Source: Acidibrevibacterium fodinaquatile (GTDB lineage: Bacteria > Pseudomonadota > Alphaproteobacteria > Acetobacterales > Acetobacteraceae). Taken from it: a stretch of DNA of 64,000 nt. The stretch lies in the NCBI RefSeq assembly GCF_003352165.1, contig NZ_CP029176.1:2356001-2420000 (forward strand), read 5' to 3'. A program made the position numbers and the translations under genes. The notes under the pieces were generated by a model, which saw only the letters and a list, made by a program, of their open reading frames with translations, had not been told where the DNA came from and ran no database searches. Shown here in pieces: positions 25,183-35,148 of this stretch; within the stretch, counting starts at the first letter, position 1, and each line of letters opens with the position of its first letter.

Positions 25183-25478
25183 TCGAGACCAGCAACCTCA
25201 TCGCCATTCTGGGCATGGCGTTCGCGACGCTCGCCTGCCGGGCGGGCGGATATTTTCTGTTCCGCACCCTACGCCCCACGCCTTTCCTGCGCGCTATGCT
25301 CGGCTACGTGCCGGGGGCGCTGTTCGTCGGCTATGTCGCGCCGGCACTCGCGGCGGGCGGGGTCAAGGAATGGGTGGGGGCGGCGGCGACGCTGATCACC
25401 GTTCGGCTTTCGGGCAATGTCGCGATCGGCATTGCCGCCGGCACGGCGAGCGCCTGGCTGGTCTGGCTCGCGCGGTGA
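25179..25478 (+). CDS. azlD: AzlD-family branched-chain amino acid exporter, small subunit
   Basis: 99 residues with three to four hydrophobic segments. AILGMAFATLACRAGGYFLFR and LRAMLGYVPGALFVGYVAP are the family pattern. It partners AzlC as the small subunit. Start ATG 25179 overlaps the azlC stop; the open frame continues upstream inside azlC but without family residues. Confidence 0.88.
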   Translation: MIETSNLIAILGMAFATLACRAGGYFLFRTLRPTPFLRAMLGYVPGALFVGYVAPALAAGGVKEWVGAAATLITVRLSGNVAIGIAAGTASAWLVWLAR

Positions 25479-25501
25479 GTTTCCCAACCCGCCGCCAGGT
25501 G

Positions 25502-26653
25502 ATGACGCCGGCGACCCGCGCCGCCGCCCGGCTGATGCTGGCCGGCGCCAGTGCGACCTTTCTCGGCGTCGGCATGCAGCGTTTCGCCTATTCGCTGCTG
25601 CTGCCCGCGATGATCGCGGCACGCTGGCTCGGCCCGGGTGCTGCCGGGGCGCTGGGTGCGGCCAATCTCGGCGGCTATCTCATCGGCGCGCTGCTCGGCC
25701 CGCTGCTTGGCCAGCGCCTCGGCCTGATCGCGACGCTCCGCGCGGCGATGCTGCTGGCCGCTGGCAGTTTCGCGCTATGTGCGGTCAAAGGCGGGTTTCT
25801 CTGGTTCCTCGTCTGGCGCATTCTCGCCGGCATCGCCGGCGGGACGCTGATGGTGCTGGCGGGGCCCGCGGTTCAGGCGGCGATCGCGCCGCGCTGGCGG
25901 GGGTTGGCCGCTGGCCTCACCTTCACCGGAGTTGGCAGCGGCATCGTCTTCGGCGCGCTGATCGTGCCGCTTTTGCTGCGCGACGGGCTCGCCGTGACCT
26001 GGCTCGCGCTCGGTTTCGCCGCATGCCTGGTCACCGCCGCAGCATGGCGGCTCTGGCCGGCCGTCGCGCCGGCGCCGCGCCGCGCGCTGTTTGCCGGAAC
26101 GCGCCACCCAGCGTCATTGCGCCTGATCGCGTCTTACGCCATGGCCGCCGTTGCCGCGACGCCGCATATGTTGTGGTGGCCCGATTTCATCGCCCGCGGC
26201 CTGGCGCGCGGCAATGTTACCGGCAGCGCGTTCTGGCTGCTGTTTGGCATCAGCGCCGCCGCCGGCCCGGCGCTGTGCGGCCGCCTTGCCGATCTTCTCG
26301 GCCTGCGCCAGGCGCTTGCGCTCGCGCTGCTCGCGCAAGTGATCGACACCGCGTTGCCGCTGTTTTGGCATACGGCGCCTGGGCTCGCGCTCTCCACCCT
26401 GTTCGCCGGCGCGACGGCAACGGGCGTCTCCGGTCTTTTCCTGCTTCGCACCCGCACCATCGGCGGCGAGGCCGCGCCCGGCCTCTGGAGCCTCGCGACC
26501 GCGGCCTATGGTGCGGCACAAACCGCGATCGGGTTCCTGCTCGCTTGGCTTTACGCGACGAGCGGCAGCCACCTGCCGCTTTTCGCGGTCGGCCTGGCCG
26601 GCGCGGTGCTGACCTTGCCGCTCGCCGACATCATGCCGCGACGCGCCGGGTAG
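25502..26653 (+). CDS. YbfB/YjiJ-family MFS transporter
   Basis: 383 residues, about 12 transmembrane helices. The first helix carries ATFLGVGMQRFAYSLLLPAMI, the G-x-x-R-F-x-Y/F pattern typical of YbfB/YjiJ-type MFS proteins, followed by GAANLGGYLIGALLGPLLG. The substrate is unknown. ATG 25502 has CCAGG upstream; GTG 25475, overlapping the azlD stop, is an alternative. It follows the recX-azlCD operon and is probably co-transcribed. It ends just before repeat copy R3. Confidence 0.82.
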   Translation: MTPATRAAARLMLAGASATFLGVGMQRFAYSLLLPAMIAARWLGPGAAGALGAANLGGYLIGALLGPLLGQRLGLIATLRAAMLLAAGSFALCAVKGGFLWFLVWRILAGIAGGTLMVLAGPAVQAAIAPRWRGLAAGLTFTGVGSGIVFGALIVPLLLRDGLAVTWLALGFAACLVTAAAWRLWPAVAPAPRRALFAGTRHPASLRLIASYAMAAVAATPHMLWWPDFIARGLARGNVTGSAFWLLFGISAAAGPALCGRLADLLGLRQALALALLAQVIDTALPLFWHTAPGLALSTLFAGATATGVSGLFLLRTRTIGGEAAPGLWSLATAAYGAAQTAIGFLLAWLYATSGSHLPLFAVGLAGAVLTLPLADIMPRRAG

Positions 26654-26672
26654 AAAAAAGACAGAAAGAACC

Positions 26673-26724
26673 GTTCTTTTTTGAAAAAAAAGAACCAAAA
26701 AACTTTTATCCGTTGGGCAGTGCC
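26673..26724. repeat. Repeat copy R3 (unit A plus half of hairpin C)
   Basis: Unit A arms GTTCTTTTTT and AAAAAAGAAC (26673-26695), the tail CAAAAAACTTTT, then GGGCAGTGCC (26715-26724), the left half of hairpin C, running into the petC stop codon (26724-26726). It lies between the convergent MFS and petC genes. The other half of C and unit B are missing. Confidence 0.8.
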
Positions 26725-27548
26725 TAATGCAGATCAGACCACACCCGGCGCTTGACCGCATAGGTCACACCGGTCAGGAAAACCAGGAACAGGATCACGC
26801 GAACGCCGGTTTGCTTGCGCTCTTCCATTTCCGGATTGGCCGCCCAGGTGAGGAAGGTGACGACGTCCTTGGCTTCCTGATCGAGGGTCGGCTTTACGCC
26901 GTCGGTATATTGCACCGAGCCTTCCTGCAGCGGCTGCGGCATCGCGATCTGATGGCCGGGGAAATAGGTATTGTAATTCATCCCTGACATCAGCTTCACG
27001 CCGGCCGGCGGATCGGCATAGCCGGTGAGGATGGCATAGAGATAATCGGCCCCACCCTCGCGCGCGAGTTCCAACACCGACTGATCCGGCGGCAGAGCGC
27101 CGCCGTTGGCCGCGCGTGCCGCCTGTTCATTGGGGAACGGCGCCTTGAAGTGATCGGAAGGCTTGCCTGGGCGCTCGATCGGCTGGCCTTCATCATTCAC
27201 GCCGCCGGGAACCTGGACACTCGCGGCGATCGCCTTGATCTGATCCTCGCTGAGCCCGATCCCTTCGAGGTTGCGATAATAGAGCTGGTTCAGCGAATGG
27301 CAGCTCGAGCAAACCTGCTGATAGATCAGAAAGCCGCGCTGGGCCGAGGCCCGATCATAGGTGCCGAACGGGCCGCTAAAGCTCCAATCGATATGCGGCA
27401 GCGGCGGCACCGGAATATCGGCGGTGCTGATCTCGTGCGCGGGCGCCTTGGCCTCGGGCTTGTCGCCGGAATCAGCCCAGGCGAGGGGCGCGAAGGCAGC
27501 GGCGCAAGCGGCGGCCACGGACAGGCTAAGATATTTCAGGCCACGCAT
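26724..27548 (-). CDS. petC: Cytochrome c1 of the bc1 complex
   Basis: 274 residues. A signal peptide (KYLSLSVAAACAAAFAPLAWA) is followed by the haem site CSSCH near residue 80 and the sixth-ligand Met in GHQIAMPQPL. A C-terminal membrane anchor (VRVILFLVFLTGVTYAVKRRV) holds the domain on the periplasmic face. It passes electrons from the Rieske protein to soluble cytochrome c. Its start overlaps the petB stop by one base (TAATG). Its stop codon lies inside repeat R3. Confidence 0.96.
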   Translation of the reverse strand: MRGLKYLSLSVAAACAAAFAPLAWADSGDKPEAKAPAHEISTADIPVPPLPHIDWSFSGPFGTYDRASAQRGFLIYQQVCSSCHSLNQLYYRNLEGIGLSEDQIKAIAASVQVPGGVNDEGQPIERPGKPSDHFKAPFPNEQAARAANGGALPPDQSVLELAREGGADYLYAILTGYADPPAGVKLMSGMNYNTYFPGHQIAMPQPLQEGSVQYTDGVKPTLDQEAKDVVTFLTWAANPEMEERKQTGVRVILFLVFLTGVTYAVKRRVWSDLH

Positions 27549-28813
27549 TACGCCTTCTCCATCGGCTTAGCGGTCGCACCACCAGGCATCCTGCCGCCGC
27601 CGAGCACCGGCCGGCTGATACTCTCGGGCAACGGCAAGGGCCGTTCCAACTTGCCGAGAATCGGCAGAATGACGAGGAAATGCAGGAAGTAATAAAGGGT
27701 CGCGAGGCGGCCGATCACCACCCATATCCCTTGTGGCCGGTGCGCCCCGACAGCGCCGAGCGCGAACACCGAAATCACCAAAAGCCAGAATAGCTGGCGA
27801 TAGATCGGGCGGAAACGGGCGCTCCGCACCGGGCTGGTGTCGAGCCAGGGCAGAACGAACAGCACCGCGATCGAACCGAACATCATCATCACGCCACCGA
27901 GCTTGTTCGGCACCGAACGCAAAATCGCGTAAAACGGCAGGAAATACCATTCCGGCACGATCTCGGCCGGCGTCTGCAGCGGGTTGGCGGGAATGTAATT
28001 ATCGGGGCTCGCGAAGAAATTCGGCGCGAAAAATACCAGCAAGGCGAGCACGATGAAAAACACGCAGATCCCGACGCTGTCCTTGATGGTATAGTAAGGA
28101 TGAAAAGGGATGGTGTCTTGCGGGGTTTTGACCTCGATGCCGAGCGGGTTGTTTGACCCGGTGATGTGCAGCGCGACGACATGCAGGAAAACGACGCCGA
28201 CGATCACGAAAGGCAGCAGATAATGCAGGCTAAAGAAGCGGTTGAGTGTCGGGTTATCGACCGCGAAACCACCCCATAGCCAGGTCACGATGGCTTTGCC
28301 GACCAGCGGGATCGCCGAGAACAGATTGGTGATGACCGTCGCACCCCAATAAGACATCTGGCCCCAGGGCAGAACATAGCCCATGAAGGCGGTGGCCATC
28401 ATCAGGAGCAGGATGACGACGCCGAGCATCCACAGCAATTCCCGCGGCGCCTTGTATGAGCCGTAATAGAGGCCACGGAAGATATGGACGTAAACCACGA
28501 TGAAGAACATCGAGGCGCCGTTCATGTGCGCATAGCGGATGAGCCAGCCCCAGTTCACGTCACGCATGATGCGTTCGACGCTATCGAAGGCGAGCATCGA
28601 ATTCGGCGTATAGTTCATCGCGAGAAAAACGCCGGTGACGATCATCAGCACCAGATTGACCATCGCCAAGGCGCCGAAATTCCAGAAATAGTTGAAATTC
28701 TTCGGCGTCGGGAAGGAGCCGTATTCCTTTTGCATCATGGTGAACACCGGCATCCTGGTATCGATCCAGTTGATCACCGGGTTCTTGAACTCACTCTTGT
28801 GCAGGCCGACCAT
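27548..28813 (-). CDS. petB: Cytochrome b of the bc1 complex
   Basis: 421 residues, eight transmembrane helices. Haem-ligand histidines occur in [12 protein letters not shown] and [14 protein letters not shown], and in [20 protein letters not shown]. The quinol-oxidation site motif is [14 protein letters not shown], where the first four residues give the conserved PEWY. The protein carries electrons across the inner membrane and oxidises ubiquinol. The bc1 order petA-petB-petC on the minus strand is standard. Confidence 0.97.
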   Translation of the reverse strand: MVGLHKSEFKNPVINWIDTRMPVFTMMQKEYGSFPTPKNFNYFWNFGALAMVNLVLMIVTGVFLAMNYTPNSMLAFDSVERIMRDVNWGWLIRYAHMNGASMFFIVVYVHIFRGLYYGSYKAPRELLWMLGVVILLLMMATAFMGYVLPWGQMSYWGATVITNLFSAIPLVGKAIVTWLWGGFAVDNPTLNRFFSLHYLLPFVIVGVVFLHVVALHITGSNNPLGIEVKTPQDTIPFHPYYTIKDSVGICVFFIVLALLVFFAPNFFASPDNYIPANPLQTPAEIVPEWYFLPFYAILRSVPNKLGGVMMMFGSIAVLFVLPWLDTSPVRSARFRPIYRQLFWLLVISVFALGAVGAHRPQGIWVVIGRLATLYYFLHFLVILPILGKLERPLPLPESISRPVLGGGRMPGGATAKPMEKA

Positions 28814-28842
28814 CGCGCGCCACTCCGTTCCGAAAAACTGTC

Positions 28843-29433
28843 TCAGCCGATCTTGATTTTGGTGTCATTCTCAAAGGCGTATGGCGGCAAATAAAGGTTG
28901 AGCGGCGCCGGCCCGTGCCGCACCCGGCCCGAAGTGTCGTACTGGCTGCCATGGCACGGGCAGAACCAGCCCCCCCATTCGCCGCGCGGATCGGTCGGCT
29001 TGTTGCCGAGCGGAATGCAGCCGAGATGGGTGCAGATGCCGATCAGGACGATCCATTGCGCATGCCCGGCCTTGACGCGGTCGGCGTCGGCTTGCGGTTC
29101 GATCAGATCGCTGAGCTTGACGTCTTCCGCCGCCTTGATTTCGGCGGCGGTGCGATGGCGGACGAAGATCGGCTTGCCCTGCCACAGAACGGTGATGCCT
29201 GAGCCCTCGGCGATCGGCGCCAGATTGACCTCGACCGAGGAGAGCGCGAGCACGTCCTGGGACGGGTTCATGCTGTCGATCAGCGGCCAGGCGATCGCCC
29301 CGGCCCCGACCAGGGCGCCGGCGCCGGCGACCATTTTCAGGAAATCGCGCTTAGTGGCGCCATCTCCCGGTCCATGCCCAGCGCCGGAATGACCTGCACC
29401 AGAATGAGAGGAGTGAGCGGCGGTATCGGCCAT
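28843..29433 (-). CDS. petA: Rieske iron-sulfur protein of the bc1 complex
   Basis: 196 residues. The 2Fe-2S cluster ligands are in [10 protein letters not shown] and CPCHGSQYD. The N-terminus has a His/Gly-rich leader, then [21 protein letters not shown], a twin-arginine-type anchor with KR in place of RR, common in Rieske proteins. ATG 29433 has GAGG five bases upstream; ATG 29436 directly before it is also possible. The frame extends further upstream without resemblance. First gene of the petABC operon. Confidence 0.94.
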   Translation of the reverse strand: MADTAAHSSHSGAGHSGAGHGPGDGATKRDFLKMVAGAGALVGAGAIAWPLIDSMNPSQDVLALSSVEVNLAPIAEGSGITVLWQGKPIFVRHRTAAEIKAAEDVKLSDLIEPQADADRVKAGHAQWIVLIGICTHLGCIPLGNKPTDPRGEWGGWFCPCHGSQYDTSGRVRHGPAPLNLYLPPYAFENDTKIKIG

Positions 29434-29557
29434 CATTACCTCGGTCCCCGCGTCTGCCGCGGCGTTATTGCCCTGCGAAACACTACTCGAAGAAACACCA
29501 CACAAAACAGGCCCCCCAAAAAAGACCGGGGTTGCCTGCCAGCTATGAGCCGCGCGC

Positions 29558-29586
29558 ATATTAGGCGGGCCCATGAGCGACTGCAA
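29558..29586 (-). promoter_or_regulatory. Candidate promoter for petABC
   Basis: On the minus strand TTGCAG, a 17-bp spacer and TAATAT lie about 120 bp upstream of petA in the petA-hemF divergent region. Matches are 3 of 6 and 4 of 6 to consensus. Supportive only. Confidence 0.3.
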
Positions 29587-29702
29587 CAGACCCCTCGACG
29601 CCGCCCCCGTCAACCCTGGAATCGGGATTGACACAACGATTTTTTCGCGCGCGATGACACACGCCATCGACAGAATCTGCTGCCGCCGCCATAACGCAGA
29701 CT

Positions 29703-30593
29703 ATGGTCACCCCCCTCCCCCATCACGCCCTGCAAGAGCCCGCCCGCGTTTGGTTCGAGGCGCTGCGCACGCGGATTTGCGCCGCCTTTGAGGCGATCGA
29801 GGACGAGGCCGATACCGCCGATGCCCCTCCCGGCCGCTTCCATGCCAAACGCTGGCGCCGCCTGTCTGAGAGCGACGCCAATGGCGGCGATGATGGCGGC
29901 GGCGGCGAAATGCGGCTCATGCATGGGCGGGTGTTCGAAAAGGTCGGGGTCAACGTCTCCACCGTCTGGGGCGAATTCAGCCCCGATTTCGCGGCACAGA
30001 TTCCGGGCGCCGCCGCAGACCGGCGTTTTTGGGCAAGCGGGATCAGCCTGGTCGCCCATATGCGAAGCCCGCACGTGCCGGCGGTGCATATGAACACGCG
30101 CTTGATCGTCACCACCGAGGGGTGGTTTGCGGGCGGCGCCGATATCACCCCCGCGGCCCCCGAGAGCGCGGCCGCCAAAGCCGACGCGGCAGCGTTTCAT
30201 GACCGCCTGCGCGCCGCCTGCGACGCGTTCGATCCTGATTACTATCCGCGCTTCAAAGACTGGTGCGACCGGTATTTTTACCTGCCCCATCGTGGCGAGC
30301 GGCGCGGCCTCGGCGGCATTTTCTATGACCATTTGCGAAGCGACGACGCGGCGCGTGATTTCGCCTTCACGCGCGCGGTCGGCGAGGCATTCCTCGATAT
30401 TTACCCCGCGATCGTCCGCCGCCGCATGCATGCCTCGTGGACGCCGTCCGAGCGCGAGCACTTGCTCATCCGCCGCGGCCGCTATGTCGAATTCAATCTG
30501 CTTTACGATCGTGGCACCCTGTTCGGCCTGAAAACCGGGGGCAATATCGAGGCGATTCTGATGAGCCTCCCCCCCGAAGTTCGCTGGCCTTAG
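29703..30593 (+). CDS. hemF: Oxygen-dependent coproporphyrinogen-III oxidase
   Basis: 296 residues. HemF converts coproporphyrinogen III to protoporphyrinogen IX with oxygen, in the cytoplasm. Conserved blocks are [62 protein letters not shown] and [22 protein letters not shown]. It is divergent from the bc1 operon, linking haem supply to respiration. The stop codon TAG is also the first three bases of repeat copy T1. Confidence 0.96.
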   Translation: MVTPLPHHALQEPARVWFEALRTRICAAFEAIEDEADTADAPPGRFHAKRWRRLSESDANGGDDGGGGEMRLMHGRVFEKVGVNVSTVWGEFSPDFAAQIPGAAADRRFWASGISLVAHMRSPHVPAVHMNTRLIVTTEGWFAGGADITPAAPESAAAKADAAAFHDRLRAACDAFDPDYYPRFKDWCDRYFYLPHRGERRGLGGIFYDHLRSDDAARDFAFTRAVGEAFLDIYPAIVRRRMHASWTPSEREHLLIRRGRYVEFNLLYDRGTLFGLKTGGNIEAILMSLPPEVRWP

Positions 30594-30697
30594 AGCAAGG
30601 TAGGTTTTGATTGAACCATCCTGTTCAATCAAAACCGGCCAACTTGCTCGCCAAAATAGGGGTAGAGCGTGATCGACTTAAACCGATCGCGCTCTAG
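30591..30697. repeat. 105-bp dispersed repeat T1 (two nested hairpins)
   Basis: Starts with the hemF stop (TAGAGC). The first structure has outer arms GAGCAAG/CTTGCTC and an inner stem GGTTTTGATTGAAC/GTTCAATCAAAACC around CATCCT. The second is AGAGCGTGATCG/CGATCGCGCTCT around ACTTAAAC, one wobble. Copy T2 at 61836-61940 differs at only two positions in the first 105 bases. Both copies sit between convergent genes. Confidence 0.92.
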
Positions 30698-30709
30698 CGC
30701 TTTATCCCC

Positions 30710-32012
30710 TCACGGTGGCGGAAGCGCGAGAGGCAAATCCGTCGTCAGCGGGGCAGCGCAGCGCAGCGCCCCGGCCGCTGCCGAGGAAAGCCGCAAATAC
30801 CAATCCTCGGGCAAGCGGCAGCCATCGGCGTCGAGTGTGAGAAATCCCGGCGCCGCTGCCGCAGCGTCCGGCGCCAGCTTGAACAAGGCCGTGCCTTCGT
30901 CCACCTCGTCGAACATGGCGCCATAGAGCATGCCCGCCCCGGCATGCACCGCGTTATAAGACCTGATGCCAGAAGAACCAGCCACAGCGCCGGGGAATAG
31001 CATTCAATGGATGCGGCCCCGGCGCATGGCGCGCGTCCATCAGATGATGCCAGGAAAATCCCGGAAATATCACCGGCATATAGTCGATCCCGGTCCCCCG
31101 CAGCGCGACGATATCCGGGGCGATGCGGGTCGCGGCAAACAGCGCGGCGCCGCGATCATCGCCATAGCGCCCAACCGCCCAGGGGCTGATGATATCGAAC
31201 TGACGATAAACCGCGTCCCAGCCGGGATCGTGGCTTGCATCGAAATCATGCGTCCGCCATCCCGCCGGCACGCCGCCGAGCAATGTCACCCCGCCGAACG
31301 CAGCACTCTCGCGCCGGAGTGCGGCAAGCAGCATCGCCGCCCCACCCGGCGTGATCGGACGATCGGGAAAGCCGAGCCCCCAGAGCGCCAGCACCGGATG
31401 GCCGCGATGACGGGCATAGGCTGGGCTTGCGGTCAGACCATCGGCTGCGAGCCGATGCCAATCCGCGGCAATCACCCCGAGATCATCATCCGCGAGCCCC
31501 GAGAGATCATACATCACGAAGAAAATCCGCCCGTTCGCCACCGCCGCCGCTTGGACATTGGCGAGAACCCGGTCGATCAACGTCCGCGCCTGCGGCTCGC
31601 GCAGCGCAACCCCGAAGCGCTGCAACGCAACACCATCCAGGCCATAGTGCCGCAGCCATTGAAAATGGCGATCGACCGTTGCCGGATTTTGCGCCGAATA
31701 GACGAAAACCGGCGCCCCCGCCGGGGTTTTCAGTGCGGTCGCGCAGCGCTCCGCGACGGTCAGCTCGTCGATTGCTGGCAGCAGATCGACCGTCGGCGCG
31801 GTGCCGTCGAACCAGTGCACCCAGTGCCCGCCGGTGGCCGGATCGCCGGGGCAGGCAAACCACCCCTGATAGCCGAGAATGAGCTTATGATCGAGGCTGC
31901 TCGCATCGACCGCGCCACCAGCGCTGGCGGCGACGGGCGCCAGTGCGAGGAGAAAGCCCGCAAAGATCGCGAGACCACAGATCATGCCTCGCGTCAGAAA
32001 AGAAAATTGCAT
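30710..32012 (-). pseudogene. GH99/GH71-like secreted glycoside hydrolase, frameshifted near the 3' end
   Basis: The frame from 32012 encodes a signal peptide (GLAIFAGFLLALAPVAASAGG) and a domain with LGYQGWFACPGDP, VFVYSAQNP, LRHYGLDGVALQRFG and PVIFPGFSWHHL, resembling GH99-type endo-alpha-mannosidase-like proteins. It ends early at FFWHQVL-stop (30954). The next frame continues at once with YNAVHAGAGMLYGAMFDEVD and runs to 30710, the expected C-terminus. Removing one A of the AA pair at 30958-30959 would restore HQVYNAVHAG. It is either a recent inactivating +1 insertion or a sequencing error. Converges on hemF across repeat T1. Confidence 0.75.
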
Positions 32013-32125
32013 TGCTCAGCTCCCATGCACTTGCCGAGAGAAGCCGCAATCGTGCAGGAAAGCGGGGTGATGTGTCATCTTTCCTGCCGCCGGCCACAGA
32101 CGGTTTCGTATCCGCTCCGCGCCCG

Positions 32126-33616
32126 ATGAGCATCGCGCGCATCCCCTCCTTCGCGTTTTCCGGGATCGAGGCGGTGCCGGTTGAGGTGCAGGTGCAGATC
32201 GCGCCGGGGCTTCCTTCCTTTCTGGTCGTCGGCCTGCCCGACAAGGCGGTCGGTGAGGCCCGCGAGCGGGTGCGCGCCGCCCTCACCGCCATGGGATTGG
32301 CGCTGCCGCCCAAGCGGGTGATCGTCAATCTCGCGCCCGCCGATCTCCTCAAGGAGGGCAGCCATTTCGATCTCCCGATCGCGCTCGGCGTGCTCGCCGC
32401 GATGGAGGTGCTCCCCAGCGCGGAGATGGCGCAATTCGCGGCGCTTGGCGAATTGTCGCTCGATGGCAGGCTTACCCCGGTCGCGGGCGTGCTGCCGGCG
32501 GCGATCGCCGCGGTTGCGCTCGATCTCGGCCTGATCTGCCCCGGGGCGCAAGGCGGCGAGGCCGCCTGGGCGGGGCATATCGATATCGTCGCGCCGGACG
32601 ACCTTCTCTCGCTGATCAACCATTTCCGCGGTACGCAGATGCTCGGCCCGCCGGCGCCGGCGATGCCACCGGCGGCCATTGGCGGCCCCGATCTTGCCGA
32701 GGTGAAGGGGATGGAAAGCGCCCGCCGCGCCCTCGAAATCGCCGCCGTCGGGGGCCATAACCTGCTCCTCATCGGCCCGCCGGGCGCCGGGAAATCGATG
32801 CTCGCGGCGCGGCTGCCCGGGCTTTTGCCGGATCTGAGCCCGGAAGAGGCGCTCGAAGTGAGCATGATCCACTCGGTTGCCGGGATGCTGGAGGAAGGGC
32901 GCCTCGTCATGCGCCCGCCCTATCGCGAGCCGCATCATTCCGCCTCCATGGCGGCCCTCACCGGCGGCGGCCAGCGCGCGCGGCCGGGCGAGGTCTCGCT
33001 CGCCCATCGCGGCGTGCTGTTTCTCGACGAATTGCCGGAATTTCCTCGCCCGGCGCTGGAGGCGCTGCGCCAGCCGATGGAGGCCGGACGCACCACCGTC
33101 TCGCGCGCAAGCGCGCACATCACCTATCCCGCGCGGTTTCAGCTCGTCGCCGCGATGAACCCCTGCCGCTGCGGCCATCTTGGCGATGCCAGCCGCGAAT
33201 GCACCCGCGCGCCCCGCTGTGGCGAGGAGTATCTGAACCGCATCAGCGGCCCGCTGCTCGATCGCATCGATCTCACGGTGATGGTGCAGCCGGTGCCGCC
33301 GGCCGAACTGTCCCGCGCGCCGGCGGGGGAAGGATCGGCCGTCGTCGGCGCGCGGATCGCCGAGGCCCGCGAGCGGATGCGCGCCCGCGGCGGGGCGCCC
33401 AATGTCGAAGCCGAACCGGGCGCCATCGCGCTTGCCGATGACGCGCGCACTTTCGCAGAGCACGCGGCGGAGAAGCTGCGCCTCTCGGCGCGCGGCTTTA
33501 CCCGGATCCTCCGCGTCGGGCGCAGCATCGCCGATCTCGCGGGTGCCGCCCGCGTGCGGCGCGAACACATCGCAGAAGCCCTCGCCTTCCGCCACCGCAT
33601 TCCCGGAAGGCCGTGA
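32126..33616 (+). CDS. comM: YifB/ComM-family Mg-chelatase-like AAA+ ATPase
   Basis: 496 residues. An N-terminal Lon-like fold domain (RVIVNLAPADLLKEGSHFDLPIAL) precedes the AAA+ core: Walker A IGPPGAGKSML, Walker B LFLDELPEF, and a zinc-type Cys cluster CRCGHLGD...CTRAPRC. ComM is a hexameric helicase that promotes branch migration during natural transformation. ATG 32126 gives MSIARIPSFAFSGIEAVPVEV, the standard start. The protein is full-length. Confidence 0.93.
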   Translation: MSIARIPSFAFSGIEAVPVEVQVQIAPGLPSFLVVGLPDKAVGEARERVRAALTAMGLALPPKRVIVNLAPADLLKEGSHFDLPIALGVLAAMEVLPSAEMAQFAALGELSLDGRLTPVAGVLPAAIAAVALDLGLICPGAQGGEAAWAGHIDIVAPDDLLSLINHFRGTQMLGPPAPAMPPAAIGGPDLAEVKGMESARRALEIAAVGGHNLLLIGPPGAGKSMLAARLPGLLPDLSPEEALEVSMIHSVAGMLEEGRLVMRPPYREPHHSASMAALTGGGQRARPGEVSLAHRGVLFLDELPEFPRPALEALRQPMEAGRTTVSRASAHITYPARFQLVAAMNPCRCGHLGDASRECTRAPRCGEEYLNRISGPLLDRIDLTVMVQPVPPAELSRAPAGEGSAVVGARIAEARERMRARGGAPNVEAEPGAIALADDARTFAEHAAEKLRLSARGFTRILRVGRSIADLAGAARVRREHIAEALAFRHRIPGRP

Positions 33617-33657
33617 TATCGGCATGGCCTATCGTCAGGCGAGAACCGTCCTCAGGC

Positions 33658-35106
33658 TCACCCGTCAAGCCGCACATAGTCGAAATCGCCGGGCTTGTTG
33701 TCGATGCCGGTTTTCGGCGGCGCAATCCAGGAGGCGAATTGCCCGGGCGCGTAATGCGGGCGCATGAGGCTCGCGATGAAGGCGCCGTCCGCCGCGTCGG
33801 GCAAAAACTCATGGCGCCGCGCTTGCCATTCCGCGGCACTCATGATCTCGCCGTCAGGATCGGTTTCGATCGCCGCGAACTCGCCGATCCGGCGATTGAA
33901 CGCGACATGCGGCAAGCGCAAGGCGAAATCGATGCCGAGCTTCTCGATCAACGCGTTCCAGCGCCGCACGCCGGAGAGACAATCCGCAACGTAATCGTCG
34001 CGCAGCCGCATGTTCAGCGCCGACAACGCCGCCACCTCCTGCTTGCGGATCACGCCATCGACCAGGCGAAGCACCGGATAGGTGTCGTTCAGCAACTGAT
34101 GGTCGTCGGTCAGCTTGTCCTCACGATAGCGCCCCTTGAGCCCGGCATGGAAAACATTGGCGGCGTTGGTGCTGATTTCATTGCCGAAGAGATCGAGGGT
34201 GAGCGAAAAATGGAGATTGAGCTTTTTCTGAATGGTCGGCAGATCGATGACACCGAGCGCCCGCACCCGCTCAATCGCCAAAGGATCCTCGATCCCGGCC
34301 GCGCGCATCGCCTCGCACGTCCTTTGAATGGTGCGTGAGATTCCCGAATCGCCGACGAACATGTGATGCGCTTCCTCGGTCAGCATGAAGCGGCAGGTGC
34401 GCGACAGCGGATCGAACCCCGATTGCGCCAGCGCCGCCAATTGCATCTTGCCGTCGCGGTCGGTGAAGAAGGTGAACATGAAAAATGAGAGCCAATCCGG
34501 CGTCGCCTCGTTGAAGGCGCCGAGCATGCGCGGCGCATCGCGATCGCCCGAGCGGCGACGGAGCAAGTCTTCCGCCTCCTCGCGGCCGTCGCGGCCGAAA
34601 TATTTGTGGAGAAGATAGACCATCGCCCAGAGATGCCGCCCCTCCTCGACATTCACCTGAAAGAGATTGCGAAGATCATAAAGCGAAGGCGCGGTCGCGC
34701 CGAGATGGCGTTGTTGTTCGACGGACGCCGGTTCGGTATCGCCCTGGATCACGATCAAGCGGCGCAGCATGGCGCGGTACTCGCCGGGGACTTCCTGCCA
34801 CGCCTTCTCGCCCTTGTGGGCGCCGAACGGGATACGGCGATCGGGCACGGCCGGGGCGAGCAGAATTCCCCAGCGGTACTCCGGCATGCGCACGTAATCG
34901 AATTTCGCCCATCCCTCGGGGTCGACCCCGACCGCGGTGCGGAGATAGACGAGGCTTTCCTGGAATCCCTCCGGCCCCATCGTTTTCCACCAATCGATAT
35001 AGCCGGGATGCCAGGTCTCGAGCGCTTTTTTCACCCGCGGATCGGCATTGAGGCCGACATTGTTCGGGATCAGACCATCATAATCGACGTCCATTCCATC
35101 AGGCAT
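33658..35106 (-). CDS. boxB: Benzoyl-CoA 2,3-epoxidase oxygenase subunit BoxB
   Basis: 482 residues. BoxB is the diiron oxygenase of aerobic hybrid benzoate degradation; with the reductase BoxA it turns benzoyl-CoA into its 2,3-epoxide. Diiron ligands are in NVEEGRHLWAMVYLLHKY and MLTEEAHHMFVGDSG. The N-terminus LIPNNVGLNADPRVKKAL and HKGEKAWQEVPGEYR match the family. Next to it on the same strand is boxC. Neither boxA nor a benzoate-CoA ligase is in the window, so the route is completed elsewhere or is a remnant. Confidence 0.94.
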   Translation of the reverse strand: MPDGMDVDYDGLIPNNVGLNADPRVKKALETWHPGYIDWWKTMGPEGFQESLVYLRTAVGVDPEGWAKFDYVRMPEYRWGILLAPAVPDRRIPFGAHKGEKAWQEVPGEYRAMLRRLIVIQGDTEPASVEQQRHLGATAPSLYDLRNLFQVNVEEGRHLWAMVYLLHKYFGRDGREEAEDLLRRRSGDRDAPRMLGAFNEATPDWLSFFMFTFFTDRDGKMQLAALAQSGFDPLSRTCRFMLTEEAHHMFVGDSGISRTIQRTCEAMRAAGIEDPLAIERVRALGVIDLPTIQKKLNLHFSLTLDLFGNEISTNAANVFHAGLKGRYREDKLTDDHQLLNDTYPVLRLVDGVIRKQEVAALSALNMRLRDDYVADCLSGVRRWNALIEKLGIDFALRLPHVAFNRRIGEFAAIETDPDGEIMSAAEWQARRHEFLPDAADGAFIASLMRPHYAPGQFASWIAPPKTGIDNKPGDFDYVRLDG

Positions 35107-35148
35107 TTTCGTTTTCTCCCCGTCCTCTCGCCGTCTCGCCGCGCTATC

